The position numbers and the translations under genes are program-made. From the NCBI GenBank assembly GCA_012959395.1, contig DUDG01000030.1:1-64000 (forward strand): DNA of 64,000 nucleotides, read 5' to 3'. Under the pieces are notes generated by a model, which saw nothing but the letters and a program-made list of their open reading frames with translations, was not told the DNA's origin and ran no database searches. The stretch comes from Flavobacteriaceae bacterium (GTDB lineage: Bacteria; Bacteroidota; Bacteroidia; Flavobacteriales; Flavobacteriaceae). Of this stretch, positions 22,101 to 29,158 are shown one piece after another. How positions within the stretch are numbered: position 1 is the first letter of the stretch; the number at the start of each line of letters is the position of its first letter.

Positions 22101-23270
22101 GCTGCTAAAAATGGATGGTTAACAAATTTTCCAAGTTTTAACGAGCAGTTTACTCAAGTTCATAACACTAAGCTTGATTTAGTAGCTGAATTAAGTTTGA
22201 TAGACGATTTAAAAATTGACATAAATGCTAATAGGGTTTATTCTGAGAATTTTTCTGAGAACTTCATAATAACAGATAATCAATATAATTCTTTGTCTCC
22301 AAATTCATTTGGAAATTTTGCTATTTCAACTATTTTAATAAAAACATCATTTAAGAAAAGTGATGAAAATGAATCAATAACTTTCAATAATTTTCAAAAT
22401 AATAGATTAATAATAGCAAATAGATTAGCTTTAATTAATGGTAGTTCAGGTGGTGGAATAGATGAATTTGGTTATCCTTTAGGATATGGCAAAAATAATC
22501 AAGCTGTTTTAATTCCTGCATTTATTTCTGCATATTCCGGACAAGATCCTTCGAGTATTTCATTAAGCGCCATTAGAAGTACGCCACTTCCAAATTGGTC
22601 TTTACAATACAACGGACTAATTAATCTAGAGTTTTTTAAAGAAAGATTTAAAAGGTTTAGCATAGGACATTCATACCGCTCTAGTTATACATTAAATAGT
22701 TTTAAATCTAACTTAGAATTTGATTTGGAAGATCTTTCATTAAAAGATGTGTCTGGGAATTTTTTAAATGAAATACTATACACTAATATCAATTTAGTTG
22801 AACAGTTTAATCCTTTATTAAAAATTGATATGGAATTGAAAAATTCAATTAGGTTAGTAGTGGCATTAAAGAAAGATAGAGCTCTTTCTTTAAGTTTAGA
22901 TAATGATTTACTTACCGAAAGTTCAGGAACAGATTATTCAATTGGATTTGGCTATAGAGTTAAAGATTTAAAATTTAGAAATGGTTTTGGAGGAAGACAA
23001 AAAGTTTCTAAAGGCGATTTAAATATCAAAGCAGATGTAAATATAAGAGATAATATTACCATTATTAGAAATTTAAATATTTTAGATAATAAAGTTACGG
23101 CTGGACAAACAATGTGGTCATTAAAGTTATCTGCAGATTACGCTTTAAGCAAAAGTTTTAATGCAGTTTTCTTTTACGATCACTTATTTTCAAAATTTGC
23201 AATATCATCTGCTTTTCCAATGACTACAATAAGATCTGGAATGACTTTAAGATATAATTTTGGAGAATAA
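16134..23270 (+). CDS. sprA: SprA, T9SS outer-membrane translocon and gliding motility protein
   Basis: 2378 aa, close to the roughly 2400 aa of SprA in gliding flavobacteria. SprA (Sov in Porphyromonas) is the very large outer-membrane beta-barrel through which T9SS cargo crosses. The start is TTG (16134-16136), followed by a hydrophobic signal segment (KVFIVSFFLVVLY). Typical SprA text includes TFDFQNLLKLDYTPTEDDII, GNISMPLSGSLI and GAQSLFGFKTELKFG, and the chain ends in Tyr/Phe-rich alternating beta strands finishing RSGMTLRYNFGE. It follows ruvA by four bases. Cargo in this window probably includes the two giant proteins at 1-13 kb. Antisense ORFs in the track within it are shadows. Confidence 0.96.
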   Translation: MVRFLIKRKVFIVSFFLVVLYNYNMLGQKVITLDTIGNTIYLGKFKLIPPSFFVSKYTYDPLIDKYIYTTKAGEIDVGIPLVLTPDQYRKLIKENNIKKYFQDKLSLIEEENSENSSKLKNLLPDLYINSNFFETIFGGNEIELTPQGSISMDIGARYQKSDNPSFSSRNQSNISLDFNQTISLSMNGKIGERLTISSNYDTQSTFDFQNLLKLDYTPTEDDIIQKIELGNISMPLSGSLISGAQSLFGFKTELKFGNTKVVTVLSEQRSQSQTVVAKGDGSFEEFSIYPLDYDENKHFFLGQYFRDKYDQTLKTFPYLNTQIKITRIEIWVTNRTNQTQNVRNVLGLQDLGESNPEKTKLDEFYPNFITKPGLNVYPDNSVNKLDPETIDNGLLNASIRDISKVKEGFGSISNLVSEGNDYSVLENARKLELNEYKLHDKLGYISLNQPLNNDEILAVAYQFTVGGEVFQVGEFANDGIDATSFTQQNNDPQISNNSLIVKLLKSSLTNINQPVWDLMMKNIYSIGSYQINKDDFKLNIFYTNPSPLNYIEPVDPLIWPSSIEGKTLLSLFNFDKLNMNNDIQNGGDGFFDFVPNITIDSNNGLIIFTSIEPFGEYLFEKLKDVNSSGESYNNKDSYNLNQKKFVYKEIYDLSKTGAEENIEKNKFQIKGSYKTSGEVGGIAIGQFNVPRGSVKVTAGGRLLQEGTDYTVNYQAGRIQILDETLKNSNIPIEISTESNSFYSQQKKSFSGINIEHKFNDNFIIGGSLMNLSERSITQKANYGVEPVNNTMIGFNGMYSAEVPFLTRFANKLPNVRTEAQSFISLKAEVAYLHSGTPKNSGYEEIATVYVDDFEGSETNIDIKDTFSWNLSSVPENVNGSDFGINDLRLGHYRAKLAWYNIDPIFYTRQRPSGIDDNELSKNETRRIFIEEIFPQQDLIEGQSRIQNTLDLSYYPEEKGPYNNNLNTTFSQSPKKNWAGITRKINSTNFEQANVEFVQFWLLDTFEDNISNENELGTLVFNLGSISEDILKDGKKLYENGLPTLNSQQITNNSNWGVSPVTQSLVYSFDSDTNNRSVQDLGYDGMNDQDELEKYFNGQTSDPAGDNYQYYLNANGGILDRYKNYNGTQGNSPISVTNSVRGSTTIPDNEDVNQDNTMNTIDSYFEYSVPIRKNMDVGNHPFISDVRDNVKVDLPNGQSKITRWIQFKIPVFKQFYNSSKYSPFFKSINGIDNMRSIRFMRIFLKDFSNPLTLRFGTLDLVRTDWKRYSKNLNKENITYPNTSFEIGSVNILENENRVPINYVLPPGVEREEINSNNTIIRQNEQSMSIKVNDLQPKDSRAVYKNQNFDMRQYKTLKMYIHAESLEGSTKLPGEGATEEFDKRLVGFIRIGSDFTDNYYQIEVPLKPTSFNQNSSNRYSADQVWEPESNSIDFSLEKLTQLKAIAIANNSNLSEVLYFNDELEIIKEFTSISSLPGDKKYKFAIKGNPTIGAIKNLMIGVKNPSDKNGDILSAEVWFNELRLSEIDGKGGWSALGSLDVNIADFANVSLSGKMSTIGFGSIDKTPNQRSREELKQYSFISSVNLGKLLPEKWQIQVPLSYSVSKEFTTPEYDPFYLDIKLNDRLNSATRKSQKDSIRNQAVSYKKINSINLIGLKKNRSDDQKEKIYDIENFDFSYSYNQEMQHDYEIESLTRKTARASAQYSYTFNPFVISPFESIKFISENKYLEWLKEFNFNPLLSSISFNTNINRTFNSQRFRDVYIEGADASKQIALPDIQQRNFLFDWNLSLSQNLTNSLRLDFSASNNSIVKNYFQNDSEGNIVINKELDIWDGFWNTGEANSHNQSFQLSYQLPFKFFPLINFISTSYSYSGDFNWEKGSDAMALVEDELGNILGNVNTIQNANTHTVTTSFNMSKFYKNLGLEKKKNPKTIQDKIINSFIGLSTGLTRLKLNYAENNGKVLPGYTQSLGFLGTSRPSLAFVFGSQSDIRYEAAKNGWLTNFPSFNEQFTQVHNTKLDLVAELSLIDDLKIDINANRVYSENFSENFIITDNQYNSLSPNSFGNFAISTILIKTSFKKSDENESITFNNFQNNRLIIANRLALINGSSGGGIDEFGYPLGYGKNNQAVLIPAFISAYSGQDPSSISLSAIRSTPLPNWSLQYNGLINLEFFKERFKRFSIGHSYRSSYTLNSFKSNLEFDLEDLSLKDVSGNFLNEILYTNINLVEQFNPLLKIDMELKNSIRLVVALKKDRALSLSLDNDLLTESSGTDYSIGFGYRVKDLKFRNGFGGRQKVSKGDLNIKADVNIRDNITIIRNLNILDNKVTAGQTMWSLKLSADYALSKSFNAVFFYDHLFSKFAISSAFPMTTIRSGMTLRYNFGE

Positions 23271-23325
23271 TTTTTTATGAAAAAATATTTTTTAGAATTA
23301 CATTTACACAAATTAAAATTATCAA

Positions 23326-23706
23326 ATGGAAATTAAATCAGAGTTAAAATACACTAAAGATCATGAGTGGATACAAATTGAAGGAAATGATGTTATAATA
23401 GGCATTACTGATTATGCTCAGAGTGAATTAGGAGATATCGTTTTTGTTGAAATAGAAACTATAGGCGATGATTTGAAAAAAGAAGAGATTTTTGGTTCAG
23501 TTGAAGCTGTTAAGACAGTTTCTGATTTGTTTGCTCCTTTATCGGGTAAAATAATTGAAATAAATGAAGCCTTGGAAGATAATCCAGAACTAGTTAATAA
23601 TGATCCTTACGGTGAAGGATGGATTATTAAAATGGAGATTAAAGATCTTTCAGAAACTGAAGATTTGTTAGATGCCGATTCTTATAAAGATTTAATTGGT
23701 GGATAA
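23326..23706 (+). CDS. gcvH: Glycine cleavage system H protein
   Basis: 126 aa, normal length. It is the lipoyl carrier that shuttles the aminomethyl group between the P, T and L proteins. It starts LKYTKDHEWI; the lipoyl-lysine is in the conserved EAVKTVSD segment, followed by DLFAPLSGKIIEIN and DPYGEGWIIKM. It lies 55 bases after sprA and overlaps the VanZ-like gene. The P and T genes are not in the window. Confidence 0.97.
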   Translation: MEIKSELKYTKDHEWIQIEGNDVIIGITDYAQSELGDIVFVEIETIGDDLKKEEIFGSVEAVKTVSDLFAPLSGKIIEINEALEDNPELVNNDPYGEGWIIKMEIKDLSETEDLLDADSYKDLIGG

Positions 23707-24067
23707 GACTTTATATAAAAAGGTTACATTAGTCTATACTTTATTAATAGTAATTATTTCATTAATCCCCATACCTGACTTTCCTATACCTGAATTTAAA
23801 CTTTTTGAATTAGACAAGTTTATCCATTTGTCTATGTATTATGTAATGTCTATTATGTGGATAAGATTAGATTATTTTAAAGAGAATTCTTTTCCATTTA
23901 AAAGTTTACTATTGGTTTTTATTATAGCAAGTTTAACTGAATTTTTACAGGGAGTATTGCCTATTGGAAGATATAGTGATTGGGCAGATTTTATTGCAAA
24001 TTCTACAGGAATATTAATAGGAATACTAACATATAGATTGTATTTTTCTAAAAATAAATGGTCTTAG
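23699..24067 (+). CDS. VanZ-like family membrane protein
   Basis: About 122 aa from the GTG at 23699; a TTG at 23696 is also possible. The gene begins inside the last codons of gcvH. Four hydrophobic segments are visible, with family marks DKFIHLSMYYVMS and LTEFLQGVLPIGRYSDWADFI..TG. VanZ-like proteins are small inner-membrane proteins of mostly unknown function; the name comes from a teicoplanin-resistance accessory protein, and resistance should not be inferred here. It ends about 50 bases before tonB. Confidence 0.85.
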   Translation: MDKTLYKKVTLVYTLLIVIISLIPIPDFPIPEFKLFELDKFIHLSMYYVMSIMWIRLDYFKENSFPFKSLLLVFIIASLTEFLQGVLPIGRYSDWADFIANSTGILIGILTYRLYFSKNKWS

Positions 24068-24070
24068 TGT

Positions 24071-24097
24071 TTGATTTAAAAAAAAAAATTATCTTAG
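24071..24097 (+). promoter_or_regulatory. Weak candidate promoter for tonB
   Basis: TTG at 24071-24073, spacer of 16, TATCTTAG at 24090-24097, about 20 bases before the tonB ATG. The spacer is short and the -7 box has one mismatch to TAnnTTTG. Confidence 0.3.
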
Positions 24098-24117
24098 CTC
24101 AACAATAATTAGAATTT

Positions 24118-24816
24118 ATGCAACTGAAAAAAAATCCGCAATCTGATCTAAGAAATTATAGTAGTTTACTATTTGCTTTTGGATTATGTATTGTTTTGCT
24201 TGTTTCATGGAGAGCTATTGAAGCTAAAACATATGAGACTAAATATGGTTATGAATCTTTAAATGTAGATAATGATGATGATGAAGAAATTCCTATTACA
24301 GAACAACTAAAAACACCACCACCACCACCACCACCACCAGCTCCTGAAATTATTGAAGTAGTTGAGGATGAGGAGGAGATTGAAGAAACAATTATTGAAT
24401 CTACAGAAACTGATCAAGAAGAAATAGTTGAAGAAGTTGAGGTTATGGAAGAAGAGATGGAGATGGATATTCCGTTTGCTATAATTGAAGATGTTCCATT
24501 ATTTCCAGGATGTGAAAGAGTAGCCAAATCTAAAAGAAGAGATTGTTTTCAAGAAAAGATGAACATTCATATTAGAAAAAACTTTAGATATCCTGAAATT
24601 GCTCAAGAAATGGGTATTCAGGGAAGGGTTTTTGTTATGTTTACGATAGGATCTGACGGTAGTATTATTAATATTAAGACAAGAGGACCTGATAAAAATC
24701 TTGAAAAAGAAGCCAAAAGAATTATTACTAAATTACCTCAAATGACACCTGGAAGACAAAGAGGTAGGGCAGTTAGAGTTCCATTTAGTATTCCTATTCA
24801 GTTTAAATTACAATAG
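24118..24816 (+). CDS. tonB: Energy transducer TonB
   Basis: 232 aa. TonB spans the periplasm from the ExbBD motor to outer-membrane receptors (SusC-type and siderophore) and energises uptake. One membrane helix lies near 21-36 (LLFAFGLCIVLLVSW). Then come eight consecutive prolines (60s-70s) and a long acidic linker rich in Glu instead of the usual Pro-Lys stretch. The C-terminal TonB domain reads VPLFPGCE, FRYPEIAQEMGIQGRVFVMFTIG and ends PIQFKLQ. The eight prolines are all CCA codons. exbBD genes are not present here. Confidence 0.93.
   Translation: MQLKKNPQSDLRNYSSLLFAFGLCIVLLVSWRAIEAKTYETKYGYESLNVDNDDDEEIPITEQLKTPPPPPPPPAPEIIEVVEDEEEIEETIIESTETDQEEIVEEVEVMEEEMEMDIPFAIIEDVPLFPGCERVAKSKRRDCFQEKMNIHIRKNFRYPEIAQEMGIQGRVFVMFTIGSDGSIINIKTRGPDKNLEKEAKRIITKLPQMTPGRQRGRAVRVPFSIPIQFKLQ
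24316..24339. repeat. (CCA)8 trinucleotide repeat in tonB
   Basis: Eight identical CCA codons encode the Pro8 run. Slippage would change linker length by whole residues without a frameshift. Confidence 0.95.
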
Positions 24817-24853
24817 CACTTTTTGTAATAGCGCTTAAATCTATAGAAAATAA

Positions 24854-24884
24854 TTGTTTTCTCTATTATTCTGCATTAACTTCG
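24854..24884 (+). promoter_or_regulatory. Promoter for the ctaB/cytochrome oxidase cluster
   Basis: TTG at 24854-24856, 20-base spacer, TAACTTCG at 24877-24884, which fits TAnnTTTG with T to C at position 7. The ctaB ATG follows 17 bases later, giving a very short leader. The same TAACTTCG octamer precedes the second COX III gene. Confidence 0.5.
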
Positions 24885-24900
24885 CGCTCTATTTTAATTT

Positions 24901-25815
24901 ATGGCCAGCAGCTCATTGAAAACAGAATTATCTGTTAATCCTTTTAAGGCAAGTTTTAATAATTTTTTTGAATTAACAAAGGCTAGATTAGCTGTAAGCG
25001 TAGTTTTTTCTTCTATTGTTGGTTATTTACTAGCTTCAGATTCCTTTAATTTCTCTACCGTTTTATTATTATCTTTTGGGGGTTATTGTATGGTTGGAGC
25101 GTCTAATTCTTTCAATCAAATTATAGAAAAAGATATTGATAAGTTAATGGATAGGACTAAAAACAGGCCTATTCCATCGGGAAGAATGTCAGTAAGTGTG
25201 GCGTTTATTATTTCAGTTATCCTTACTCTAATTGGAGTTGTCATTTTATATAAGATTAATCCTAAGACTGCCCTTTTTGGAGCTATTTCAATATTTATTT
25301 ATACATGCTTATATACTCCTTTAAAAACGATTACTCCGCTTTCAGTTTTTGTTGGAGCAATACCTGGAGCTATCCCTTTTATGCTTGGTTGGGTAGCTGC
25401 TACTAATAGCTTTGGCATTGAACCGGGAACATTGTTTATGATTCAATTTTTCTGGCAGTTCCCTCATTTTTGGGCCTTAGGATGGATGCTTCATGATGAT
25501 TATAGTAAAGCAGGAATTAACATGTTGCCTACAAGAAAAAAAGATAAATCAACCGCACTACAGATTGTTTTATATACTATTTGGATGATAATAATTTCTA
25601 TATTTCCTGTCAGTGGATTAACGGGAGATTTAAAACTCTCTATTGTATCAGCTTGTGTGGTACTAGTTTTAGGATTAGGGATGCTTTATTTTGCAATTAA
25701 CCTATATAACAAGATGAGTACTTCTGCTGCTAAAAAAGTATTCATTTCGAGTATAGTTTATTTAACACTTTTACAAATAACTTATTTAATTGATAAAATT
25801 TATATATGGATTTAA
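24901..25815 (+). CDS. ctaB: Protoheme IX farnesyltransferase (heme O synthase)
   Basis: 304 aa, UbiA-superfamily prenyltransferase that adds farnesyl to heme b, giving heme O for the terminal oxidase. The two Asp-rich prenyl-diphosphate sites are visible: NSFNQIIEKDIDKLMDRTKNRP near 75-95 and LHDDYSKAGINMLP near 200. About eight to nine membrane segments. It opens the oxidase cluster and overlaps the next gene by ten bases. Also known as cyoE. Confidence 0.96.
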   Translation: MASSSLKTELSVNPFKASFNNFFELTKARLAVSVVFSSIVGYLLASDSFNFSTVLLLSFGGYCMVGASNSFNQIIEKDIDKLMDRTKNRPIPSGRMSVSVAFIISVILTLIGVVILYKINPKTALFGAISIFIYTCLYTPLKTITPLSVFVGAIPGAIPFMLGWVAATNSFGIEPGTLFMIQFFWQFPHFWALGWMLHDDYSKAGINMLPTRKKDKSTALQIVLYTIWMIIISIFPVSGLTGDLKLSIVSACVVLVLGLGMLYFAINLYNKMSTSAAKKVFISSIVYLTLLQITYLIDKIYIWI

Positions 25816-26384
25816 ATGCTCAAGAAGATAGAAAAAAACATATAAGAGCAAAAAAGATGATGCTTTTGTTTTCTATGTTAAGTATTTCTATGACTTTTGC
25901 TGGGCTTACTAGTGCTTATATAGTCAGCAAATCAAGACCGGATTGGTTAATTGATTTTCAATTGCCATCTGCCTTTTTTATAAGTACAATTCTGATTATT
26001 TCAAGTAGTTTTTCAATATGGAGGGCTAAAAAAAATGTAAAAAATAATAATATACCAACCACATCTTTTTGGCTAGGAATTACTTTTTTATTGGCGATTG
26101 CTTTTGTAATCTCTCAATTTTCTGGATTTCAAGAACTTATTTCTAAAGGATATTTTTTTACAGGTGCGCAAAGCACAGTGACGACTTCTTTTTTATACGT
26201 ATTAGCAGTTCTTCACTTAGTTCATGTTTTCGCGGGCATGATAGTACTAATTGTTGTTTTTTATAATAATCAAAAAAATAAATATAACATTGAAAAATTA
26301 GGGTTTGAATTAGCTGTTACTTTTTGGCATTTCTTAGGTTTTCTATGGTTGTATTTATTTGTTTTTTTAAATTTCTTTAGATAG
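25806..26384 (+). CDS. Cytochrome c oxidase subunit III-type protein (short form)
   Basis: 192 aa with five hydrophobic segments. Subunit III family marks are present: TFAGLTSAYIVSK, QGYFFTGAQST-like GYFFTG, LHLVHVFAGMI and ELAVTFWHFLGFLWLYLF. It is an inner-membrane oxidase subunit. It overlaps ctaB and is followed by a second, longer subunit III paralog, a pairing usual in Bacteroidota. Catalytic subunits I and II are not in the window. Confidence 0.9.
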   Translation: MDLNAQEDRKKHIRAKKMMLLFSMLSISMTFAGLTSAYIVSKSRPDWLIDFQLPSAFFISTILIISSSFSIWRAKKNVKNNNIPTTSFWLGITFLLAIAFVISQFSGFQELISKGYFFTGAQSTVTTSFLYVLAVLHLVHVFAGMIVLIVVFYNNQKNKYNIEKLGFELAVTFWHFLGFLWLYLFVFLNFFR

Positions 26385-26402
26385 TAAAAATATGTAACTT
26401 CG
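26373..26402 (+). promoter_or_regulatory. Candidate promoter before the second COX III gene
   Basis: TTC at 26373-26375, 19-base spacer, TAACTTCG at 26395-26402, 23 bases before the ATG. The -7 octamer is identical to that before ctaB; the -33 part overlaps the end of the previous gene. Confidence 0.4.
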
Positions 26403-26424
26403 TAACCTTAATTTATAAAAATAA

Positions 26425-27408
26425 ATGAGCTCAACTATTACAACATCCATTAATAATGAGAAAGATTTATGGGGAGGTGGAAACAGACCTTTCAAAGCTA
26501 GCTACGGCAAGCTTATGATGTGGTTTTTTATTGTTTCAGATGCATTATCTTTTTCAGGTTTTCTTGTTGCCTATGGATTTTCTAGATTTAAAAACATTGA
26601 TTCATGGCCTATTGCAGATGAAGTATTTACTCACTTTCCTTTTTTACATGGCATAGATGCTCCAATGTATTATGTGGCAATAATGACATTTGTATTGATA
26701 TTCTCTTCTGTTACTATGGTGTTGGCAGTAGATGCTGGTCATCATATGCAAAAAAATAAGGTAGCTGTTTATATGTTACTTACAATAATTGGTGGGGCTG
26801 TTTTTGTGGGATCTCAAGCATGGGAATGGAGTAATTTTATTAGAGGAGAATTTGGTGCAGTTGAAACAAAGGGAGGTCAAATATTTCAATTTATAAACAA
26901 AGAAACTGGGGAAAGAGTAGCCCTTGATGAATTTGCAATTGAAAGTCATACAGATAGGATTCAACATGAAAGTAATAGCGGCGTGTGGTTTTATGGTGAA
27001 GGTTCTTTACCATCTTTCACACCTGATGAAGTCATAGCTGGAGTTATTGCAAACTCTCAAATAGTTATTAAAACTGAAAAAATTGATGCAAATGGACATA
27101 AACTTATTTTAAGTAGAGAAGAGTCATTGGAAAAAATAACAGAATCAAAAAATGTTGTTGAGGGTGCCAACCTAGTTAATAATGAATATGGTAATAGACT
27201 TTTTGCTGATTTTTTCTTTTTTATTACAGGATTCCATGGATTCCATGTATTCTCTGGAGTGATAATTAATATCATCATTTTTTTTAATGTCCTTGTTGGA
27301 ACTTATGAAAGAAGAGGCCATTATGAAATGGTTGAAAAAGTAGGATTGTATTGGCATTTTGTGGATCTAGTATGGGTATTCGTATTTACTTTCTTTTATC
27401 TTGTTTAA
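26425..27408 (+). CDS. Cytochrome c oxidase subunit III (long form)
   Basis: 327 aa. N-terminal helices contain KLMMWFFIVSDALSFSGFLVAYG; the C-terminal part has FITGFHGFHVFSGVIINI and VGLYWHFVDLVWVFVFTFFYL, the standard subunit III ending. Between roughly residues 145 and 255 lies a long hydrophilic insertion with no membrane segment, larger than in the short paralog, probably exposed outside the membrane. It is 12 bases ahead of the subunit IV gene. Confidence 0.94.
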   Translation: MSSTITTSINNEKDLWGGGNRPFKASYGKLMMWFFIVSDALSFSGFLVAYGFSRFKNIDSWPIADEVFTHFPFLHGIDAPMYYVAIMTFVLIFSSVTMVLAVDAGHHMQKNKVAVYMLLTIIGGAVFVGSQAWEWSNFIRGEFGAVETKGGQIFQFINKETGERVALDEFAIESHTDRIQHESNSGVWFYGEGSLPSFTPDEVIAGVIANSQIVIKTEKIDANGHKLILSREESLEKITESKNVVEGANLVNNEYGNRLFADFFFFITGFHGFHVFSGVIINIIIFFNVLVGTYERRGHYEMVEKVGLYWHFVDLVWVFVFTFFYLV

Positions 27409-27419
27409 TTTATATATAA

Positions 27420-27806
27420 ATGGAAAATAGCACACATAAATTAGAAATTTTTAGAGGTCTTCTTAAGTTTAAATCTAACGAGACTAAAATCTGGGGAGTA
27501 TTATTTTTTCTTTCTATAGTAACAATAGTTGAAGTAACGCTAGGAATTAATAAGCCTGAGGTTTTAATTGTTAATTCTTTTTTAAGTATGAAGCTTATAA
27601 ATTGGATATTTGTTATTTTGACTATAGTTAAAGCGTATTATATTGCATGGGATTTTATGCACTTAAGAGATGAACCTCAAGGACTACAATTCTCCATTGT
27701 AATTACTCTTATATTTTTAATTTCTTATTTAGCCTTTATTTTTTTGGTAGAAGGAAACTACATTTTTGATATAATGTATGAAGGTTTTTTAAGTTGGAAT
27801 TTCTAA
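27420..27806 (+). CDS. Cytochrome c oxidase subunit IV (CyoD-like)
   Basis: 128 aa with three membrane segments; conserved features are KIWGVLFFLSIVTIVEVTLG and KAYYIAWDFMHLRDE. It is a small accessory subunit of heme-copper oxidases, placed directly after subunit III as usual. Sequence conservation is low in this family, but the location makes the call safe. Confidence 0.9.
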   Translation: MENSTHKLEIFRGLLKFKSNETKIWGVLFFLSIVTIVEVTLGINKPEVLIVNSFLSMKLINWIFVILTIVKAYYIAWDFMHLRDEPQGLQFSIVITLIFLISYLAFIFLVEGNYIFDIMYEGFLSWNF

Positions 27807-27827
27807 AAGAGAATGTAAATTATCTTA

Positions 27828-28463
27828 ATGAAAAAGTATATTATACTTACTATTCTTTTTGTTTTACCCTTAGTAGTATATCTTTTTTTTGCTTCGGGAA
27901 TAAATCATTTTGCTAAACTTCCAGTATTAACTAATGATGTTTATGATATTTCAAAAATTTCAAATACTACTTTTATTAATAAGATAACTATCCTGGGGTT
28001 TTTTGGAAAAAACATTAAAGACAAACATGGTGACGCGTTAAATCTTAATCAAAAAATATATAAAAGATTTTATAAGTTCAATGATTTTCAGTTTGTAATG
28101 ATTCAGCCTGATGGAACGGAAGAATTAACAAATCAGTTAAAAAATGAATTAAAAAGAGGAACCAATACTGATCTTGTTAATTGGAGTTTTGTTACCATTA
28201 GTGATCGGAATATTCTAGATGTTTTTCAAAGTTTGAAAACAGACTTCAATCTTGATTTAAATCTTGGAACACCTTATGTTTTTATTATTGATAGAGATGG
28301 TAAATTAAGAGGACGAGATGATAATGAAGACACCAAATATGGGTATGATTCTAGATCTGTTGCGGATATAAATAATAATATGATAGATGATGTAAAGGTT
28401 ATTTTAGCAGAATACAGAATGGCTCTTAAAAAGAACAATATTTACAAAGATCAGCTTAAATGA
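27828..28463 (+). CDS. Membrane-anchored SCO-like thioredoxin-fold protein without cysteines
   Basis: 211 aa, N-terminal membrane anchor (IILTILFVLPLVVYLFF). The body resembles the thioredoxin fold of SCO proteins (ITILGFFG at the first strand and GTPYVFIIDRDGKLRGRDD near the end), but there is no cysteine anywhere in the chain. The CxxxC copper/redox site is therefore absent and it cannot act as a canonical copper chaperone. It overlaps the true SCO gene by four bases. A structural partner for SCO or for oxidase assembly is an inference. Confidence 0.75.
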   Translation: MKKYIILTILFVLPLVVYLFFASGINHFAKLPVLTNDVYDISKISNTTFINKITILGFFGKNIKDKHGDALNLNQKIYKRFYKFNDFQFVMIQPDGTEELTNQLKNELKRGTNTDLVNWSFVTISDRNILDVFQSLKTDFNLDLNLGTPYVFIIDRDGKLRGRDDNEDTKYGYDSRSVADINNNMIDDVKVILAEYRMALKKNNIYKDQLK

Positions 28464-29158
28464 AAAAGTATTCTTATATAGGAATTTCATTCATTATTTT
28501 AATTTTTGGAATTTTATTTTTCCCAAAAATAATGGACCGAATCGAAAAACAGTCCATTTCTGAAAACACAAGATTAACCAAATCAGATGTTTTGAGTTTC
28601 ATAAAACTTAATGGAGAAAAAAGAAAAGTTCCTGAGTTTATTTTTTTAAATCAAGACAGTTTATTAATTAGTAATGAAGATTTTAATGGAAAAGTTTTTG
28701 TTGCTGAGTTTTTCTTTACTAAATGTCCGTCTATTTGCATAGAGATGAATAGAAACATGAAAATTTTAGACGATAAGTTTGGTGAAAGAGAAGATTTTGG
28801 AATAGTATCTTTTACTATAGACCCAGAAAATGATACTCCTACAGTTTTAAAAAAGTATTCAGAGCTTATAGAAGTCAAATCTAAAAATTGGCATTTTTTA
28901 ACTGGTGAAATTTCTGATATATATAAATTATCAAATGCAGGATTCAATATTTTCTCATCAATCAATCCAGAAGTTGAAGGTGGGTTTGAGCATCAAGGAT
29001 TCTTTGCTCTTATTGATCAAAACGGGTATATTCGTTCAAGGGTTAATCAGTATGGGGTGCCTTTAGTGTACTACCTTGGAATTAATAATGAAGATAGCCC
29101 TGATCAAGGAATAAAGATGATTGAACAGGACATTAAACAATTATTAAAAATAGAGTAA
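28460..29158 (+). CDS. SCO1/SenC family copper chaperone
   Basis: 232 aa with an N-terminal anchor (YIGISFIILIFGILFF). The copper site is complete: CPSIC (CxxxC) after FFTK, and a distal His in FEHQGFFALIDQNG. SCO proteins deliver copper to, or keep reduced, the CuA centre of oxidase subunit II. It overlaps its neighbours on both sides, showing a tight operon. Substrate assignment rests on family knowledge and on the oxidase context. Confidence 0.95.
   Translation: MKKYSYIGISFIILIFGILFFPKIMDRIEKQSISENTRLTKSDVLSFIKLNGEKRKVPEFIFLNQDSLLISNEDFNGKVFVAEFFFTKCPSICIEMNRNMKILDDKFGEREDFGIVSFTIDPENDTPTVLKKYSELIEVKSKNWHFLTGEISDIYKLSNAGFNIFSSINPEVEGGFEHQGFFALIDQNGYIRSRVNQYGVPLVYYLGINNEDSPDQGIKMIEQDIKQLLKIE

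Noticed and set aside
23699-24067. VanZ-like gene as an antibiotic resistance determinant
   Set aside because: No vanA/vanH/vanX-type genes nearby; VanZ-like proteins are widespread and mostly unrelated to resistance.
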